64,000 bases of DNA from Streptomyces alanosinicus (GCF_014650595.1 NZ_BMVG01000001.1:992001-1056000), one strand, 5' to 3'; shown: positions 26,230-35,842, counted from the first letter of the stretch. Numbers and translations are program-made. The notes: generated by a model not told the origin, from the letters alone.

Positions 26230-27549
26230 ATGGGTGCCGTGTCGACCGTGTCTGCCCGGCCGCATCCGGCGTTGCGGCCGGGAGTGATCAGTTATCGCGG
26301 CATACGGCTGACCCTCGACCGGCCGCGCCGCCGGCTGGAGACACCGATCGCGGCGGCCACGCTGCTGCTGGGCTTCGAGGCGCCGGTGCGGATCACCCGG
26401 GCGGGGCGGCCCCCGGTGAGCCTCGTGTCCGTCGTCAACGGGCTGACCGCCGCGCCCGCCCTCGGTGAACACGCGGGCCGGCTCTCCGGGATCGAGGTAC
26501 TGCTCGCCCCCTGGGCGGCGTTCACCCTGTTCGACACGGAGCAGTACGAACTGGCCAACCGCTCCCTGCATCCGGACGAGTTGGCCGGCCCGGCGGGGGT
26601 GCCGCTGGGCGAACTCGCGGCCGCGCTCGCCGCGTTGCCCCGCCGGCCGGAACGGTTCGCGCTGCTCGACCGGGCGCTGCTGGAGCGCATGCGCGCGGGC
26701 GCTCCCGTCTCCGAGCGGGTGGTGCACGCCTGGTCGCCGCTCGGGCGCAGCTCCGGCCGGCTCCCGGTGCCCCGGCCGGCCGCGGAAGCGGGCTGGAGCG
26801 TACGGCACTTGGAGAACCGCTTCCGGGAGCAGATCGGCCTTCCGCCGAAGGCGGCGGCCCGGGTGCTGCCGGTGCAACGGGCGCGGCGGCTGCTGACCGC
26901 GGGACACGGGCAGGCGGAGACCGCGGCGCTGTGCGGGTACTACGACCAGGCGCACTTCAGCGGTGAGCTCAGGACCATGACCGGCTGCAGTCCCGGGGAG
27001 TTCCTGGCGGGCGAGGCGACGAGTCTGGTACTCGCCCCCGGCCACGGTGCGCTTTTCTCCAAGACCCGCGGGGCCGGCACCGGGCACGCTGTTCACCCGG
27101 CCATCGAACTCCCGGGAGAGACGGGGGAAGACAGGGGAGACGGGGGAGACGGGAGTGCCGGGCGGCTAGGGCCTAGGTCGCCCCAGGGGGACGGGGCCAG
27201 GAGTGCGCCCCTGGGACGCGGTCGCCGGGCGATGCGGGGAAGCCGGCGGGCCGGGGCTGACGCAGCAGGCCCGGCCCGCCCTCGCGAACGGACCCGTGCC
27301 GCGTCCACGCGCCGTGTCGGCACCCCCGGCGCACACCTTTGCGTCGGCCACGTCACAAACGCCGTGTTTGTGTCACGCATGTCCCGAGTACGCGGGTTGT
27401 GCGTCACACCGTGTCGACAGGCCCTGTCCTCCGGTCACTCTGTGTCGTTCACCGGACACAGGCTTGGTGATCGCCAGCGCAGCGCCCGGCTCCCCCGACG
27501 GCCGCCCCCGGCCGCCGCCGCGGCGCGCGCAGGGAGGTGCGGGTCATGA
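26230..27549 (+). CDS. AraC-family transcriptional regulator with anomalous C-terminal extension
   Basis: Residues 1-180 form an AraC-type sensor domain (YRGIRLTLDRPRRRLETPIA) and about 185-275 a two-HTH AraC domain (SVRHLENRFREQIGLPPKAA, RRLLTAGHGQAETAALCGYY, FSGELRTMTGCSPGEF). No stop codon follows where such proteins normally end; the frame runs another 160 residues of low-complexity Gly/Arg/Ala sequence to a TGA at 27549 that overlaps the next start as ATGA. Divergent from iolC, it is a candidate inositol-operon regulator. The ATG at 26230 has a weak ribosome site; GTG at 26239 is an alternative. Confidence 0.7.
   Translation: MGAVSTVSARPHPALRPGVISYRGIRLTLDRPRRRLETPIAAATLLLGFEAPVRITRAGRPPVSLVSVVNGLTAAPALGEHAGRLSGIEVLLAPWAAFTLFDTEQYELANRSLHPDELAGPAGVPLGELAAALAALPRRPERFALLDRALLERMRAGAPVSERVVHAWSPLGRSSGRLPVPRPAAEAGWSVRHLENRFREQIGLPPKAAARVLPVQRARRLLTAGHGQAETAALCGYYDQAHFSGELRTMTGCSPGEFLAGEATSLVLAPGHGALFSKTRGAGTGHAVHPAIELPGETGEDRGDGGDGSAGRLGPRSPQGDGARSAPLGRGRRAMRGSRRAGADAAGPARPRERTRAASTRRVGTPGAHLCVGHVTNAVFVSRMSRVRGLCVTPCRQALSSGHSVSFTGHRLGDRQRSARLPRRPPPAAAAARAGRCGS
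27354..27372. repeat. inverted repeat inside the 3' extension of the AraC-type gene
   Basis: CACAAAC (27354-27360) and GTTTGTG (27366-27372) pair around GCCGT, with GTCA/TCAC just outside. Lying about 175 bp before the small HTH gene in low-complexity DNA, it could be an operator of that gene, which argues that the surrounding DNA is regulatory more than coding. Confidence 0.45.
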
Positions 27550-27746
27550 CCGACCGAAGGCTCTGGTCCTACAAGGAGATCGCGGCGCACATCAGAGTGC
27601 AGCCGGACACCGTACGGTCCTATCGCAAACACGGGCTGCTGCCCCCGCCCGACCATGTGGAGGGCGGCAAGCCCTACTGGTACGCCGACACCGTCCGCGC
27701 CTGGGTCGCCTCCCGGCCGGGCAACCGGGGCCGCCAACCGGACTGA
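27546..27746 (+). CDS. small AlpA/MerR-like helix-turn-helix protein
   Basis: A 66-residue protein that is essentially one winged HTH: WSYKEIAAHIRVQPDTVRSY, then RKHGLLPPPDHVEGGKPYWY, then ADTVRAWVASRPG. The layout matches the short excisionase/MerR-like DNA-binding proteins conserved in Streptomyces, often labelled MarR-family. ATG at 27546 has a GGAGG site 8 nt upstream and is preferred to a GTG 3 codons earlier. Its target is unknown. Confidence 0.8.
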   Translation: MTDRRLWSYKEIAAHIRVQPDTVRSYRKHGLLPPPDHVEGGKPYWYADTVRAWVASRPGNRGRQPD

Positions 27747-27776
27747 CCCCGCCCCCGGCCCCCGGGAAGAAGTCCT

Positions 27777-27805
27777 CTGTGCCCCACCGCTCGCGTGGGG
27801 CACAG
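27777..27805. terminator. stem-loop between convergent genes
   Basis: CTGTGCCCCAC (27777-27787) pairs perfectly with GTGGGGCACAG (27795-27805) around a 7-nt loop. It lies midway between the ends of the small HTH gene and the alcohol dehydrogenase gene and can serve both. There is no T-run on either side. Confidence 0.65.
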
Positions 27806-27840
27806 TCGCTCCATCAGCCTCGACCGCCGGTGGGCCGCTC

Positions 27841-28884
27841 TCAGGTCCGCGGTTCGATGACCGTGACTCCGGCTCCTGGTGCCCTGCCCATCGCCGCGAG
27901 GGCCGCCGGTGCCGCGTCGAGGGTGATCGTGCAGGTCACCAGGAGGTCGGGGCGCAGGACGCCGGAGCGGACGAGGCGCAGCATGCCGGGGTAGGCGTGC
28001 GCGGCCATGCCGTGGCTGCCGAGCAGTTCCAGCTCCAGGGCGATGGCGCGGGCCAGCGGGACGGGTGTGGTGCCGTCCGGTGAGGGCAGCAGGCCCACCT
28101 GGACATGCCGACCGCGGCGGCGCAGGCCGTTCACGGAGGCCGCGCAGGTGGCGGGCGAGCCGAGCGCGTCGAGGGAGAGATGGGCGCCGCCCCCGGTCAG
28201 CTCGCGGACGGCCTCGGCCGGGTCGGGCAGTCCGGTCGCGTCGACGCACTCCGCGGCCCCGCAGGCCCGTGCCAGGTCCAGGGCCTGGGGCGAGACGTCG
28301 ACGGCGACCACACGGGCGCCGGCCGAGGCCGCGATCATCACGGCCGACAGCCCGACCCCGCCGCAGCCGTGCACCGCGACCCACTCCCCCGCCGCCACCC
28401 GGCCCTGCTGCACCACCGCGCGGAAGGCGGTGGCGAAACGGCAGCCGAGGGCGGCGGCGGTGGCGTACGCCATGTCGTCGGGGATCGCCACCAGGTTGAC
28501 GTCGGCGTGGTCGAGCGCCACGTACTGCGCGAAGGAGCCCCAGTGGTGGAAGCCCGGCTGGGTCTGGCGTTCGCACACCTGCCGGTCGCCCGCCGCGCAG
28601 GCCGGGCAGGTGCCGCAGGCGCACACGAACGGCACGGTGACCCGGTCGCCGGGCCGCCATCCGGTCACCCGGGAGCCCACCGCCTCGACGACACCGGCGA
28701 GTTCATGCCCCGGCACATGCGGCAGTGTGATGTCGGGGTCGTGGCCCATCCAGCCGTGCCAGTCGCTGCGGCACAGGCCGGTGGCCGCCACCCGGACGAC
28801 CACGCCGTGCTCCGCGGGCTCCGGGTCGGGGACGTCCCGGACCTCGGCCGGCTCACCGAACTTCTCGAACACCACGGCTCTCAT
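27841..28884 (-). CDS. zinc-dependent alcohol dehydrogenase (MDR family)
   Basis: A 347-residue medium-chain dehydrogenase. Catalytic zinc ligands appear in [14 protein letters not shown] and [16 protein letters not shown]. The structural zinc site is the four-cysteine loop [17 protein letters not shown]. The NAD(P) fold shows [15 protein letters not shown]. Full length for the family. The ATG is at 28884. It stands alone between a convergent HTH gene and the MMPL gene, 30 bp downstream of the latter's stop but transcribed the same way, so partial read-through is possible. The substrate is unknown. Confidence 0.9.
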   Translation of the reverse strand: MRAVVFEKFGEPAEVRDVPDPEPAEHGVVVRVAATGLCRSDWHGWMGHDPDITLPHVPGHELAGVVEAVGSRVTGWRPGDRVTVPFVCACGTCPACAAGDRQVCERQTQPGFHHWGSFAQYVALDHADVNLVAIPDDMAYATAAALGCRFATAFRAVVQQGRVAAGEWVAVHGCGGVGLSAVMIAASAGARVVAVDVSPQALDLARACGAAECVDATGLPDPAEAVRELTGGGAHLSLDALGSPATCAASVNGLRRRGRHVQVGLLPSPDGTTPVPLARAIALELELLGSHGMAAHAYPGMLRLVRSGVLRPDLLVTCTITLDAAPAALAAMGRAPGAGVTVIEPRT

Positions 28885-28914
28885 GGGCCCACCCTGCCAC
28901 GGCGGCCGGCGGCC

Positions 28915-31101
28915 TCACACCCCCGCCGGCTCTCTCACCTGCGCCGGTGCCGCCGGCTCGCCCTCGCTCAGACCGAACCGTGCGTGGAGGCGGCGCAGGG
29001 GTGCCGGCGCCCACCAGGTGGCCCGCCCGGTCAGCCGCATGATCGCCGGGACCAGCAGGCTCCGGACGACCATCGCGTCCATCAGCACGGCGAGCGCGAT
29101 GCCGAGGCCGAGCATCTTGGTGTTGGTCACCCGTGAGGTGCCGATGGCGACCATCACCACCGCGAGGATGACCGCCGCCGCGGTGATCAGCCCGCCGGTG
29201 CGCTGCAGTCCGTGCCGCACGGCCGCGTCGTGGTCGCCCGTGCGGTCGTACTCCTCCTTGATGCGGGAGAGCAGGAACACGCCGTAGTCCATGGAGAGTC
29301 CGAAGGCCACGCAGAACATCAGCACGGGCAGGGTGGTCTCGACCGAGCCCGGGCTGGTGAAGCCGAGGAGGCCGGAGAGATGGCCGTCCTGGAACACCCA
29401 GACCACGGCGCCGAACATCGCCGTCAGGCTGAGCGCGTTGAGCACCACCGCCTGGATCGGTATCAGCACGCTGCCCGTCAGCAGGAAGACCAGGAGCAGG
29501 GTGACGACGGCGATGAACACGGCTGCCCAGGGCAGGCGTTCGGCTATCGCGTGCTTGGTGTCGACGAGGACCGCCGCGGTGCCGGTCACCTTGGTGTCGA
29601 AGGGCGGGCGGAGGGCTCGTACGTCGCCCACCAGGCGCTGGGCCGCGTCGCCCACGGCCTCCCCCTTCGGCCGCACCGTGAAGTAGGCGGCGTCGCCCTT
29701 GACCAGCGGACCCTCGACACGGACCACCTCGGGCAGGGCGGCCACCCGCTGCTTGTAGGCGGCGTACTGGGCGCCGGTGGTCCTGCCCTCGGCGAGGATC
29801 TCCAGACCGCCGCCGGGGCTGCCCGGGAAGCCCTCGCGGATCTGGTCCTGCACCACATGGGACTCGGCGGTCGAGGGGAGCTGGCGGTCGTCGGCCGTGC
29901 CGAACTTCACGCCCAGGAAGGGCAGTCCGAGGGTCATCAGCAGAACGGTGGTGCCGAGGGCGAAGAGCGGGGCGCGGCGCATCACCAGGCCGGCGGTCCG
30001 CGCCCAGGCCCTACCCCCGTCGGGCCCCCGGTCGCGGCCCCGGCGGAACAGCTGGCGCAGGTCCAGGGAGTTGACGCGATGGCCGAGCAGGACCAGGGCG
30101 GCCGGGAGCAGGATCAGGGCGGCGGCCGCGGCGAGCAGGACCACGGCGATGCCGGCGTAGGCGAAGGAGCGCAGGAAGTACTGCGGGAAGACCATCATGG
30201 CGGCCAGGGACACCGCGACGGTGAGGGCGGAGAAGAGCACCGTGCGCCCGGCGGTGCGCAGGGTCGCCGCGACCGCCGTCAACGGGTCTGCGCCCGTGGA
30301 CAGTTCCTCGCGGTAGCGGCGGACGATGAACAGGGCGTAGTCGATGGCCAGGCCCAGACCGAGGGCCGTGGTGAGGTTGAGCGCGAAGACGGAGACGTCG
30401 GTGAAGGACGTCAGAGCGCGCAGGACGGCGTTGGTGCCGAGGATGGCGACGATGCCGATACCGAGCGGCAGCAGGGCGGCGACGGCGCTGCCGAAGACCA
30501 TCACCAGCAGCACAAGGGTGATCGGCAGGGCGATCAGCTCGGCCCGGGTCAGATCCTCCTTGATGATCGTCTGCATCTCGTGCCGGACGGCGACGATGCC
30601 GCCGACCTTCACCTGGACCGGGCCGTGCGCGCCCCGGTAGCGGGGGGATATGCGGTCGAGGGTCCTGGCCATCGCGTTCTCGTCGCCGGTGATGCGGGCG
30701 GCGATCAGCGCCTCGTGGCCGTCCTCGGCGCGCAGGGCGGGTGACCTGCTCTGCCAGTAGGAGCCGACGCCGGTCACGCCCTTCTCCCCCGCCAGCCGGC
30801 CGGCCAGGCCCCGGGCCCGGGCGGCGACCGCCGGATCGTCGACCGAGGCGCGGCCCGCGTCGACCAGGAGCAGCAGGTTCGGCTGGGAATCAGGGAACTC
30901 CCGCTCCAGGGCCTTGGTGGCATACGTCGACTGGGCGGCCGGGTCCTCCCACCCGCCGCTGCCGAGACGGTCCGCGACACCGCTGCCGGCCAGCACGGCG
31001 AGCGCGGTGAGCACCAGGGCCACCAGCAGCGACAGGCGTGGCCGGGCGGTCACGAATCGGGTCCAGCCGCCGGGGCGGGGCGGGCTGTTGACTTCGGTCA
31101 T
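28915..31101 (-). CDS. MMPL/RND-type membrane transporter
   Basis: A 728-residue protein with two similar halves, each of one helix, a large external loop and a five- or six-helix bundle, typical of actinobacterial MMPL proteins. Key segments are LGLGIAIDYALFIVRRYREE in the first half (as ALGLGLAIDYALF) and FGLSMDYGVFLLSRIKEEYD in the second, which hold the conserved D-Y pairs of the proton path. The product is probably an exporter of lipids or drugs. The divergent TetR gene and the operator in between show that it is under local repression. Ribosome site AAGGGGAC precedes the ATG. Confidence 0.9.
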   Translation of the reverse strand: MTEVNSPPRPGGWTRFVTARPRLSLLVALVLTALAVLAGSGVADRLGSGGWEDPAAQSTYATKALEREFPDSQPNLLLLVDAGRASVDDPAVAARARGLAGRLAGEKGVTGVGSYWQSRSPALRAEDGHEALIAARITGDENAMARTLDRISPRYRGAHGPVQVKVGGIVAVRHEMQTIIKEDLTRAELIALPITLVLLVMVFGSAVAALLPLGIGIVAILGTNAVLRALTSFTDVSVFALNLTTALGLGLAIDYALFIVRRYREELSTGADPLTAVAATLRTAGRTVLFSALTVAVSLAAMMVFPQYFLRSFAYAGIAVVLLAAAAALILLPAALVLLGHRVNSLDLRQLFRRGRDRGPDGGRAWARTAGLVMRRAPLFALGTTVLLMTLGLPFLGVKFGTADDRQLPSTAESHVVQDQIREGFPGSPGGGLEILAEGRTTGAQYAAYKQRVAALPEVVRVEGPLVKGDAAYFTVRPKGEAVGDAAQRLVGDVRALRPPFDTKVTGTAAVLVDTKHAIAERLPWAAVFIAVVTLLLVFLLTGSVLIPIQAVVLNALSLTAMFGAVVWVFQDGHLSGLLGFTSPGSVETTLPVLMFCVAFGLSMDYGVFLLSRIKEEYDRTGDHDAAVRHGLQRTGGLITAAAVILAVVMVAIGTSRVTNTKMLGLGIALAVLMDAMVVRSLLVPAIMRLTGRATWWAPAPLRRLHARFGLSEGEPAAPAQVREPAGV

Positions 31102-31139
31102 GGTGCGGTGTCCCCTTCACCGTGGAAACCGTAAAATGG

Positions 31140-31194
31140 CAAACACGAGTGATCGCTCGCGTTTTCACAGAATGCGAGCGATAGCTCGTGTTTG
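31140..31194. promoter_or_regulatory. large inverted-repeat operator between the MMPL and TetR genes
   Basis: A 21-bp left arm (31140-31160) pairs with 31174-31194, with two mismatched positions and a 13-bp spacer. Each arm is itself nearly palindromic (CGAGTGATCGCTCG and CGAGCGATAGCTCG), so it may hold two TetR dimer sites. It sits 38 bp from the MMPL start and 31 bp from the TetR start, where it can repress both. Confidence 0.85.
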
Positions 31195-31225
31195 TCAATC
31201 CCGTTCGGAGATCTGGGGACAACTC

Positions 31226-31882
31226 GTGCCCGACAACGCGCAGACACAGGCGCAGACACAGAAGGAGCAGCCGCGCCGCCGGCAGGCCCGCGGCGAGCGC
31301 CGTATCACCCAGCTGCTCGAAGCGGCGGCCCGGGTCTTCTGCACCACCGGCTACACCGCCGCCAGCACCAACGCCATCGCCCGCGAGGCCGGCGTCTCGC
31401 CGGGGACGCTGTACCAGTTCTTCCCGAACAAGGAGGCGATCGCGATCGAGCTGGGCGACCGGCTCGTCCACGAGATGCGGGAGACCTACGGCGAGGCGCT
31501 GGCCCCGATCGATCCCGCCACCCCGCTGGAGGAGGCCGTCGGTTCCGCCATCGACCGGTTCATGGCCTTCAACACCGAGCACCCGGTGTTCTTCGCGCTG
31601 ATGCACGGCCCCGACATCCCGGGCCGGATGGCCGAGACGCACGACCAGCTGTACACCACGCTGACCGGCCGGATCGAGGGCCTGCTCGGCTCCCTGATGC
31701 CCGGCGCCGGCCAGGCCGACGTCACCCGCACGGCGCACGTCTGCCTCGGGATCTACAAGGCCGGACTGGAGCTGGTCCTCGCCCACGAGGGCGCCGAGCG
31801 CGCGGCCTATGTCCAGGAGGTCAAGGACGTCCTGATGCGCTACCTGGAACCGCTGGTGGGCGACCGGCTCGGCCGCGGCTGA
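31226..31882 (+). CDS. TetR-family repressor of the MMPL exporter
   Basis: A 218-residue protein with an N-terminal TetR HTH: ITQLLEAAARVFCTTGYTAA, then STNAIAREAGVSPGTLYQFF and PNKEAIAIEL. An all-alpha ligand domain follows from about residue 75. Start is GTG at 31226 with a GGGGA ribosome site. A longer upstream frame would run through the operator and into the MMPL gene, so it is rejected. Gene order and the shared operator point to autoregulation and repression of the exporter until a ligand is bound. Confidence 0.9.
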   Translation: MPDNAQTQAQTQKEQPRRRQARGERRITQLLEAAARVFCTTGYTAASTNAIAREAGVSPGTLYQFFPNKEAIAIELGDRLVHEMRETYGEALAPIDPATPLEEAVGSAIDRFMAFNTEHPVFFALMHGPDIPGRMAETHDQLYTTLTGRIEGLLGSLMPGAGQADVTRTAHVCLGIYKAGLELVLAHEGAERAAYVQEVKDVLMRYLEPLVGDRLGRG

Positions 31883-32022
31883 CCCGGACACCACCGGCCT
31901 CGAACTCCCCTCGGCGGCGACCCGGTTGCGGGCGGCCGACGCGGCCCGTCCCGGACTGCGACACCCGGAACATCTGCCTACAGTGCGGATAAATCGCCCA
32001 GCAGCCGTCCGAGGGGACCGAC

Positions 32023-32967
32023 GTGAGCCACCCCCCGCCTCCCGGCACACCCAAGGCCCGCATACCCGGCCCCCAGCAGCCGCCACCGCCGTACCCCCGC
32101 ATCGGCGCGGGCCTGTGGCGGCGCTGCCTGGGCGGCGGGCTCGCCCTGTGGGCGCTGACCGCGTGGATCACGTACGAGACGCGGAACAGCACGCCGCTGC
32201 CGACGCTGATCCTGCTCGGCAGCTTTCTCGTACCGGTCGTCTTCGTGCTGTGGGCGTACGAGCGGCACGGCCGTGACCTGGGCGTCAGCGCGATTCTCGG
32301 CTGCTTCCTGGCCGGCGGGGCCCTCGGCGCGCTCGGCGCCTCGCTCACGGAGTCGTATCTGCTGCGCCCCTCCCCCGGGACGTTCGTCTGCGTCGGCCTG
32401 ATCGAGGAGGCGGCCAAGCTCGCGACGCTGGTGTTCGTGCTGCACCGGCTGCCGTATCTGCGCGGGCTGCGCGCCGGGCTGGTGCTCGGGGCGGCCGTCG
32501 GCTTCGGCTTCGCGGCCCTGGAGAGCGCCGGGTACGCCTTCGACGCGGCCGCCTCCGCCCGGGGTGCCGGACTGCGGTCCCTGCTGGAGACGGAGGTCCT
32601 GCGCGGAGTGCTCGTCCCCTTCGGGCACGGCTTGTGGACCGCGATCGCCGGCGGCGCGCTGCTGGCCCGGCGCCGTCTCAGCGGAGGCTTCCGTGTCACC
32701 GCGCCGGTGCTCGGCACCTGCCTCGGGGTGTCCCTGCTGCACGCCCTGTGGGACTCCACGCACGGCCTGGCGCTGTGGATGGCCGCCCGGCTGACCGGCA
32801 CCGGCACCGGCCTGCACCGAGGACTGTTCACCCTGGGATACCTCGCCCGGCCGAGCACCGCGCAGGAGCACCTGTTCACCCTCTTCTCGGTCGGCGGGCT
32901 GGCCCTGGTGGCCCTGGCCGGCGTCGGCTGGGTGCGGACGCTGACGCGCCGGGACACCTCTTGGTGA
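32023..32967 (+). CDS. PrsW-family intramembrane metalloprotease
   Basis: A 314-residue membrane protein with about eight helices and a Pro-rich cytoplasmic N-terminus. It has the PrsW/CPBP-like active-site motifs: GLIEEAAKL (E128/E129), GFGFAALES, FGHGLWTA (H202) and LLHALWDSTHG (H240). PrsW proteins cleave anti-sigma factors inside the membrane. No sigma/anti-sigma pair lies next to it, so its target is elsewhere. The start is GTG at 32023. It stands as a single gene ahead of the copper genes. Confidence 0.85.
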   Translation: MSHPPPPGTPKARIPGPQQPPPPYPRIGAGLWRRCLGGGLALWALTAWITYETRNSTPLPTLILLGSFLVPVVFVLWAYERHGRDLGVSAILGCFLAGGALGALGASLTESYLLRPSPGTFVCVGLIEEAAKLATLVFVLHRLPYLRGLRAGLVLGAAVGFGFAALESAGYAFDAAASARGAGLRSLLETEVLRGVLVPFGHGLWTAIAGGALLARRRLSGGFRVTAPVLGTCLGVSLLHALWDSTHGLALWMAARLTGTGTGLHRGLFTLGYLARPSTAQEHLFTLFSVGGLALVALAGVGWVRTLTRRDTSW

Positions 32968-32968
32968 A

Positions 32969-32985
32969 ATACCCCCTAGGGGTAT
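32969..32985 (+). promoter_or_regulatory. CsoR-type copper operator
   Basis: ATACCCCCTAGGGGTAT is a near-perfect 17-bp palindrome of the GC-tract type bound by the copper-sensing repressor CsoR of actinomycetes. It begins 2 bp after the PrsW-like stop and lies about 70 bp before copZ. TATAGT overlaps its right end and may be the -10 hexamer, so the repressor would cover the promoter. Confidence 0.85.
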
Positions 32986-33053
32986 AGTGTGGAGAACGTG
33001 GGGCTCCCTCGCGGGCCCCACCGGCCCCACCCGCCTCGACGAGGAGTAACGAC

Positions 33054-33293
33054 ATGACCGCCCACACCGACACCACAGGCTCCGTCACCACGGTCTACAA
33101 GGTGACCGGAATGAGCTGCGGCCACTGCGAAGGCTCCGTCTCCGGCGAGATCTCCCAGCTCCCCGGCGTCAGCTCGGTGAAGGCCGTCGCGTCGACCGGC
33201 GAGGTGACCGTGGTCTCCGAGACCCCACTGGACGACGAGGCCGTGCGCGCCGCCGTGGACGAGGCCGGCTTCGAGCTGGCCGGCAGGATCTGA
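33054..33293 (+). CDS. copZ: copper chaperone (heavy-metal-associated domain)
   Basis: A 79-residue single HMA domain with the metal motif MSCGHCEGSV (CxxC). ATG follows GAGGAG by 6 nt. It delivers Cu(I) to the P-type ATPase encoded next. The operator upstream predicts induction by copper. The two genes are separated by 222 bp that contains a tandem repeat, so co-transcription is likely but not tightly coupled. Confidence 0.95.
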   Translation: MTAHTDTTGSVTTVYKVTGMSCGHCEGSVSGEISQLPGVSSVKAVASTGEVTVVSETPLDDEAVRAAVDEAGFELAGRI

Positions 33294-33302
33294 GCGCGGG
33301 AC

Positions 33303-33413
33303 CCGTACGACACGCCTGACCGGCAGGGCACGTACGACACGCCCGACCAGCAAAGCACGCACGACACGCCTGACCGGCAGGGCACGCACGAAACGCAAGG
33401 CACGTACGACCGG
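33303..33413. repeat. 27-bp tandem repeat between copZ and copA
   Basis: Three full 27-bp units (33303-33329, 33330-33356, 33357-33383) are followed by two shortened ones (33384-33401 and 33402-33413). Each unit starts like ACGYACGACACGCC and ends GACCGGCAGGGC; unit 2 differs at a few sites. The unit length is a multiple of 3, but no credible protein reads through it on either strand. Confidence 0.9.
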
Positions 33414-33515
33414 TCCCGTCGTCGCGGGCGGGACCCGAAACCTTTCCCCGATCGGGCCGTGCCGACCAGCTGATACTGGATCCGCACGGCCCGGTCCGAT
33501 GTCTGGAGTCCGGAC

Positions 33516-35780
33516 ATGACCAGCACCACCGCAGAGAACGCGGCACAGAACCCGACCGCGATAGCCGGCACCGCCGAGGTCGAGCTGCTCATCGGCGGGA
33601 TGACCTGCGCCTCCTGCGCCGCCCGGGTGGAGAAGAAGCTCAACCGCATGGAGGGCGTCAGCGCCACGGTCAACTACGCCACCGAGAAGGCGAAGATCGC
33701 CTTCGGTGAGGGCGTCCTGGTGGCCGACCTGATCTCCACCGTGGAGAAGACGGGCTACACCGCCGAGGAGCCCGCGCCGCCGGCGTCGGAGCCCAAGGCC
33801 CGAGCGGAAGCCCCCGAGCGGGATCCCGAACTCGGCGCCCTCCGTCACCGCCTGCTCGTCTCCGCCCTGCTCGCCGCGCCCGTGGTCCTGCTCGCGATGA
33901 TCCCGGCGCTGCAGTTCGACAACTGGCAGTGGCTCTCCCTCACCCTCGCCGCGCCCGTCGTCGTCTGGGGCGGCGCGCCCTTCCACCGGGCCGCCTGGAC
34001 CAACGCCCGGCACGGCGCCGCCACCATGGACACCCTGGTCTCGGTCGGCACCCTGGCCGCGTTCGGCTGGTCGCTGTGGGCCCTGTTCTTCGGTGACGCG
34101 GGCATGCCCGGCATGCACGACGCGTTCCGCTTCACCGTCTCGCGCATGGACGGCGCCTCCACCATCTATCTGGAGGTCGCCGCCGGGGTCGTCGCCCTGA
34201 TCCTGCTCGGCCGCTATCTGGAGGCCCGCTCCAAGCGGCGCGCCGGGGCGGCCCTGAAGGCGCTGATGGAGCTGGGCGCCAAGGACGTCGCCGTACTGCG
34301 TCACGGCCGTGAGGTGCGCGTTCCCGTCGGTTCCCTGGCCGTCGGCGACCGGTTCGTCGTCCGGCCCGGCGAGAAGATCGCCACCGACGGCACGGTGGTC
34401 GAGGGTGTCTCCGCGGTGGACGCGTCCATGCTGACCGGCGAGTCGGTGCCGGTGGACGTCTCGCCGGGCGACCGGGTCACCGGCGCCACGGTCAACGCGG
34501 GCGGCCGGCTGGTCGTCGAGGCCACCCGGGTCGGCGCCGACACCCAGCTCGCCCGGATGGCGCGGCTCGTGGAGGACGCGCAGAACGGCAAGGCCGAGGT
34601 GCAGCGGCTCGCCGACCGGATCTCCGCCGTCTTCGTGCCCGTGGTCATCCTCCTCGCGCTCGCCACGTTCGGCGTCTGGCTGGCCCTCACCGGCGACACG
34701 GTCGCCGCGTTCACCGCCGCCGTGGCCGTCCTGATCATCGCCTGCCCCTGCGCCCTGGGCCTCGCCACACCGACCGCGCTGATGGTCGGCACCGGACGCG
34801 GCGCCCAGCTCGGCATCCTCATCAAGGGCCCCGAGGTACTGGAGTCCACGCGCCGCGTCGACACCGTCGTCCTGGACAAGACCGGCACCGTCACCACCGG
34901 CCGGATGACCCTCCAGGCGGTGTACGTCGCCGAGGGCGAGGACGAGAAGGAGCTGCTGCGCCTCGCCGGCGCCCTGGAGCACGCCTCCGAGCACCCGATC
35001 GCCCGCGCGATCGCCGCCGGCGCGCAGGCACGCACCGGATCACTGCCGGCGGCCGAGCACTTCGAGAACGTCCCCGGGCAGGGCGTGCGCGGGCGCGTGA
35101 ACGGCCGCGAGGTGGCCGTGGGGCGGCTCTACGACGAGGTACCGCCGGAGCTGACCCGCGCGGCCCGTGAGGCCGAGCAGCAGGGCCGTACGGCCGTCGT
35201 GGCCGGCTGGGACGGGCGGGCCCGCGGCGTCCTCACCGTCGCCGATGCGGTCAAGGAGACCAGCGCCGAGGCGGTGGACGAGCTGCGCTCCCTGGGGCTC
35301 ACACCGGTGCTGCTCACCGGCGACAACCGGACGGTCGCCGAGGCGGTCGCGCGGACGGTCGGGATCGAGGCCACGCACGTGTTCGCCGAGGTGCTCCCCG
35401 AGGACAAGGTGGACGTCGTACGACGGCTGCAGCGCGAGGGGCGGACCGTGGCCATGGTCGGCGACGGCGTCAACGACGCGGCCGCGCTCGCCACCGCCGA
35501 CCTGGGCCTGGCCATGGGCACCGGCACCGACGCCGCGATCGAGGCCGGCGATCTGACCCTGGTCCGCGGCGACCTGCGGGTGGCCGCCGACGCGATCCGG
35601 CTCTCCCGGCGGACGCTGGCCACCATCAAGGGCAACCTGGTGTGGGCCTTCGGCTACAACGTGGCCGCGCTGCCGCTCGCCGCCGCCGGGCTGCTCAACC
35701 CGATGATCGCCGGCGCGGCGATGGCCTTCTCCTCGGTGTTCGTGGTGACCAACAGCCTGCGGCTGCGCCGCTTCCGCTGA
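33516..35780 (+). CDS. copA: Cu(I)-exporting P1B-type ATPase
   Basis: A 754-residue P-type ATPase with one N-terminal HMA domain ([13 protein letters not shown]31/C34), eight predicted helices, the actuator loop LTGESVPVD, the membrane metal motif ACPCALG (C410/C412), the phosphorylation site DKTGT (D454), the SEHP-type motif [10 protein letters not shown] and the hinge [18 protein letters not shown]. These are the marks of P1B-1 copper exporters. ATG at 33516 has GGAG 8 nt upstream. It pumps Cu(I) out of the cytoplasm and works with CopZ. Confidence 0.95.
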   Translation: MTSTTAENAAQNPTAIAGTAEVELLIGGMTCASCAARVEKKLNRMEGVSATVNYATEKAKIAFGEGVLVADLISTVEKTGYTAEEPAPPASEPKARAEAPERDPELGALRHRLLVSALLAAPVVLLAMIPALQFDNWQWLSLTLAAPVVVWGGAPFHRAAWTNARHGAATMDTLVSVGTLAAFGWSLWALFFGDAGMPGMHDAFRFTVSRMDGASTIYLEVAAGVVALILLGRYLEARSKRRAGAALKALMELGAKDVAVLRHGREVRVPVGSLAVGDRFVVRPGEKIATDGTVVEGVSAVDASMLTGESVPVDVSPGDRVTGATVNAGGRLVVEATRVGADTQLARMARLVEDAQNGKAEVQRLADRISAVFVPVVILLALATFGVWLALTGDTVAAFTAAVAVLIIACPCALGLATPTALMVGTGRGAQLGILIKGPEVLESTRRVDTVVLDKTGTVTTGRMTLQAVYVAEGEDEKELLRLAGALEHASEHPIARAIAAGAQARTGSLPAAEHFENVPGQGVRGRVNGREVAVGRLYDEVPPELTRAAREAEQQGRTAVVAGWDGRARGVLTVADAVKETSAEAVDELRSLGLTPVLLTGDNRTVAEAVARTVGIEATHVFAEVLPEDKVDVVRRLQREGRTVAMVGDGVNDAAALATADLGLAMGTGTDAAIEAGDLTLVRGDLRVAADAIRLSRRTLATIKGNLVWAFGYNVAALPLAAAGLLNPMIAGAAMAFSSVFVVTNSLRLRRFR

Positions 35781-35842
35781 AATCCCGCGAGGTTACCGGC
35801 GGTTCGCCGCCCACCGAAGTTGAGACACCCTCTGGAGTCCTA

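Noticed and set aside
30914..31225. An N-terminal extension of the TetR protein by 104 residues.
   Set aside because: It would read through the operator and into the opposite-strand MMPL gene. The GTG at 31226 with GGGGA gives a normal TetR N-terminus.
33303..33413. The copZ-copA repeat as a CRISPR array.
   Set aside because: The units are directly adjacent with no spacers, and there are no cas genes in the window.
33095..33673. A minus-strand frame with repeated Cys-Arg-Ser-Gly-Val blocks over the 27-bp repeats.
   Set aside because: It overlaps copZ and copA on the opposite strand, has no ribosome site, and the repeat in the peptide only reflects the DNA repeat.
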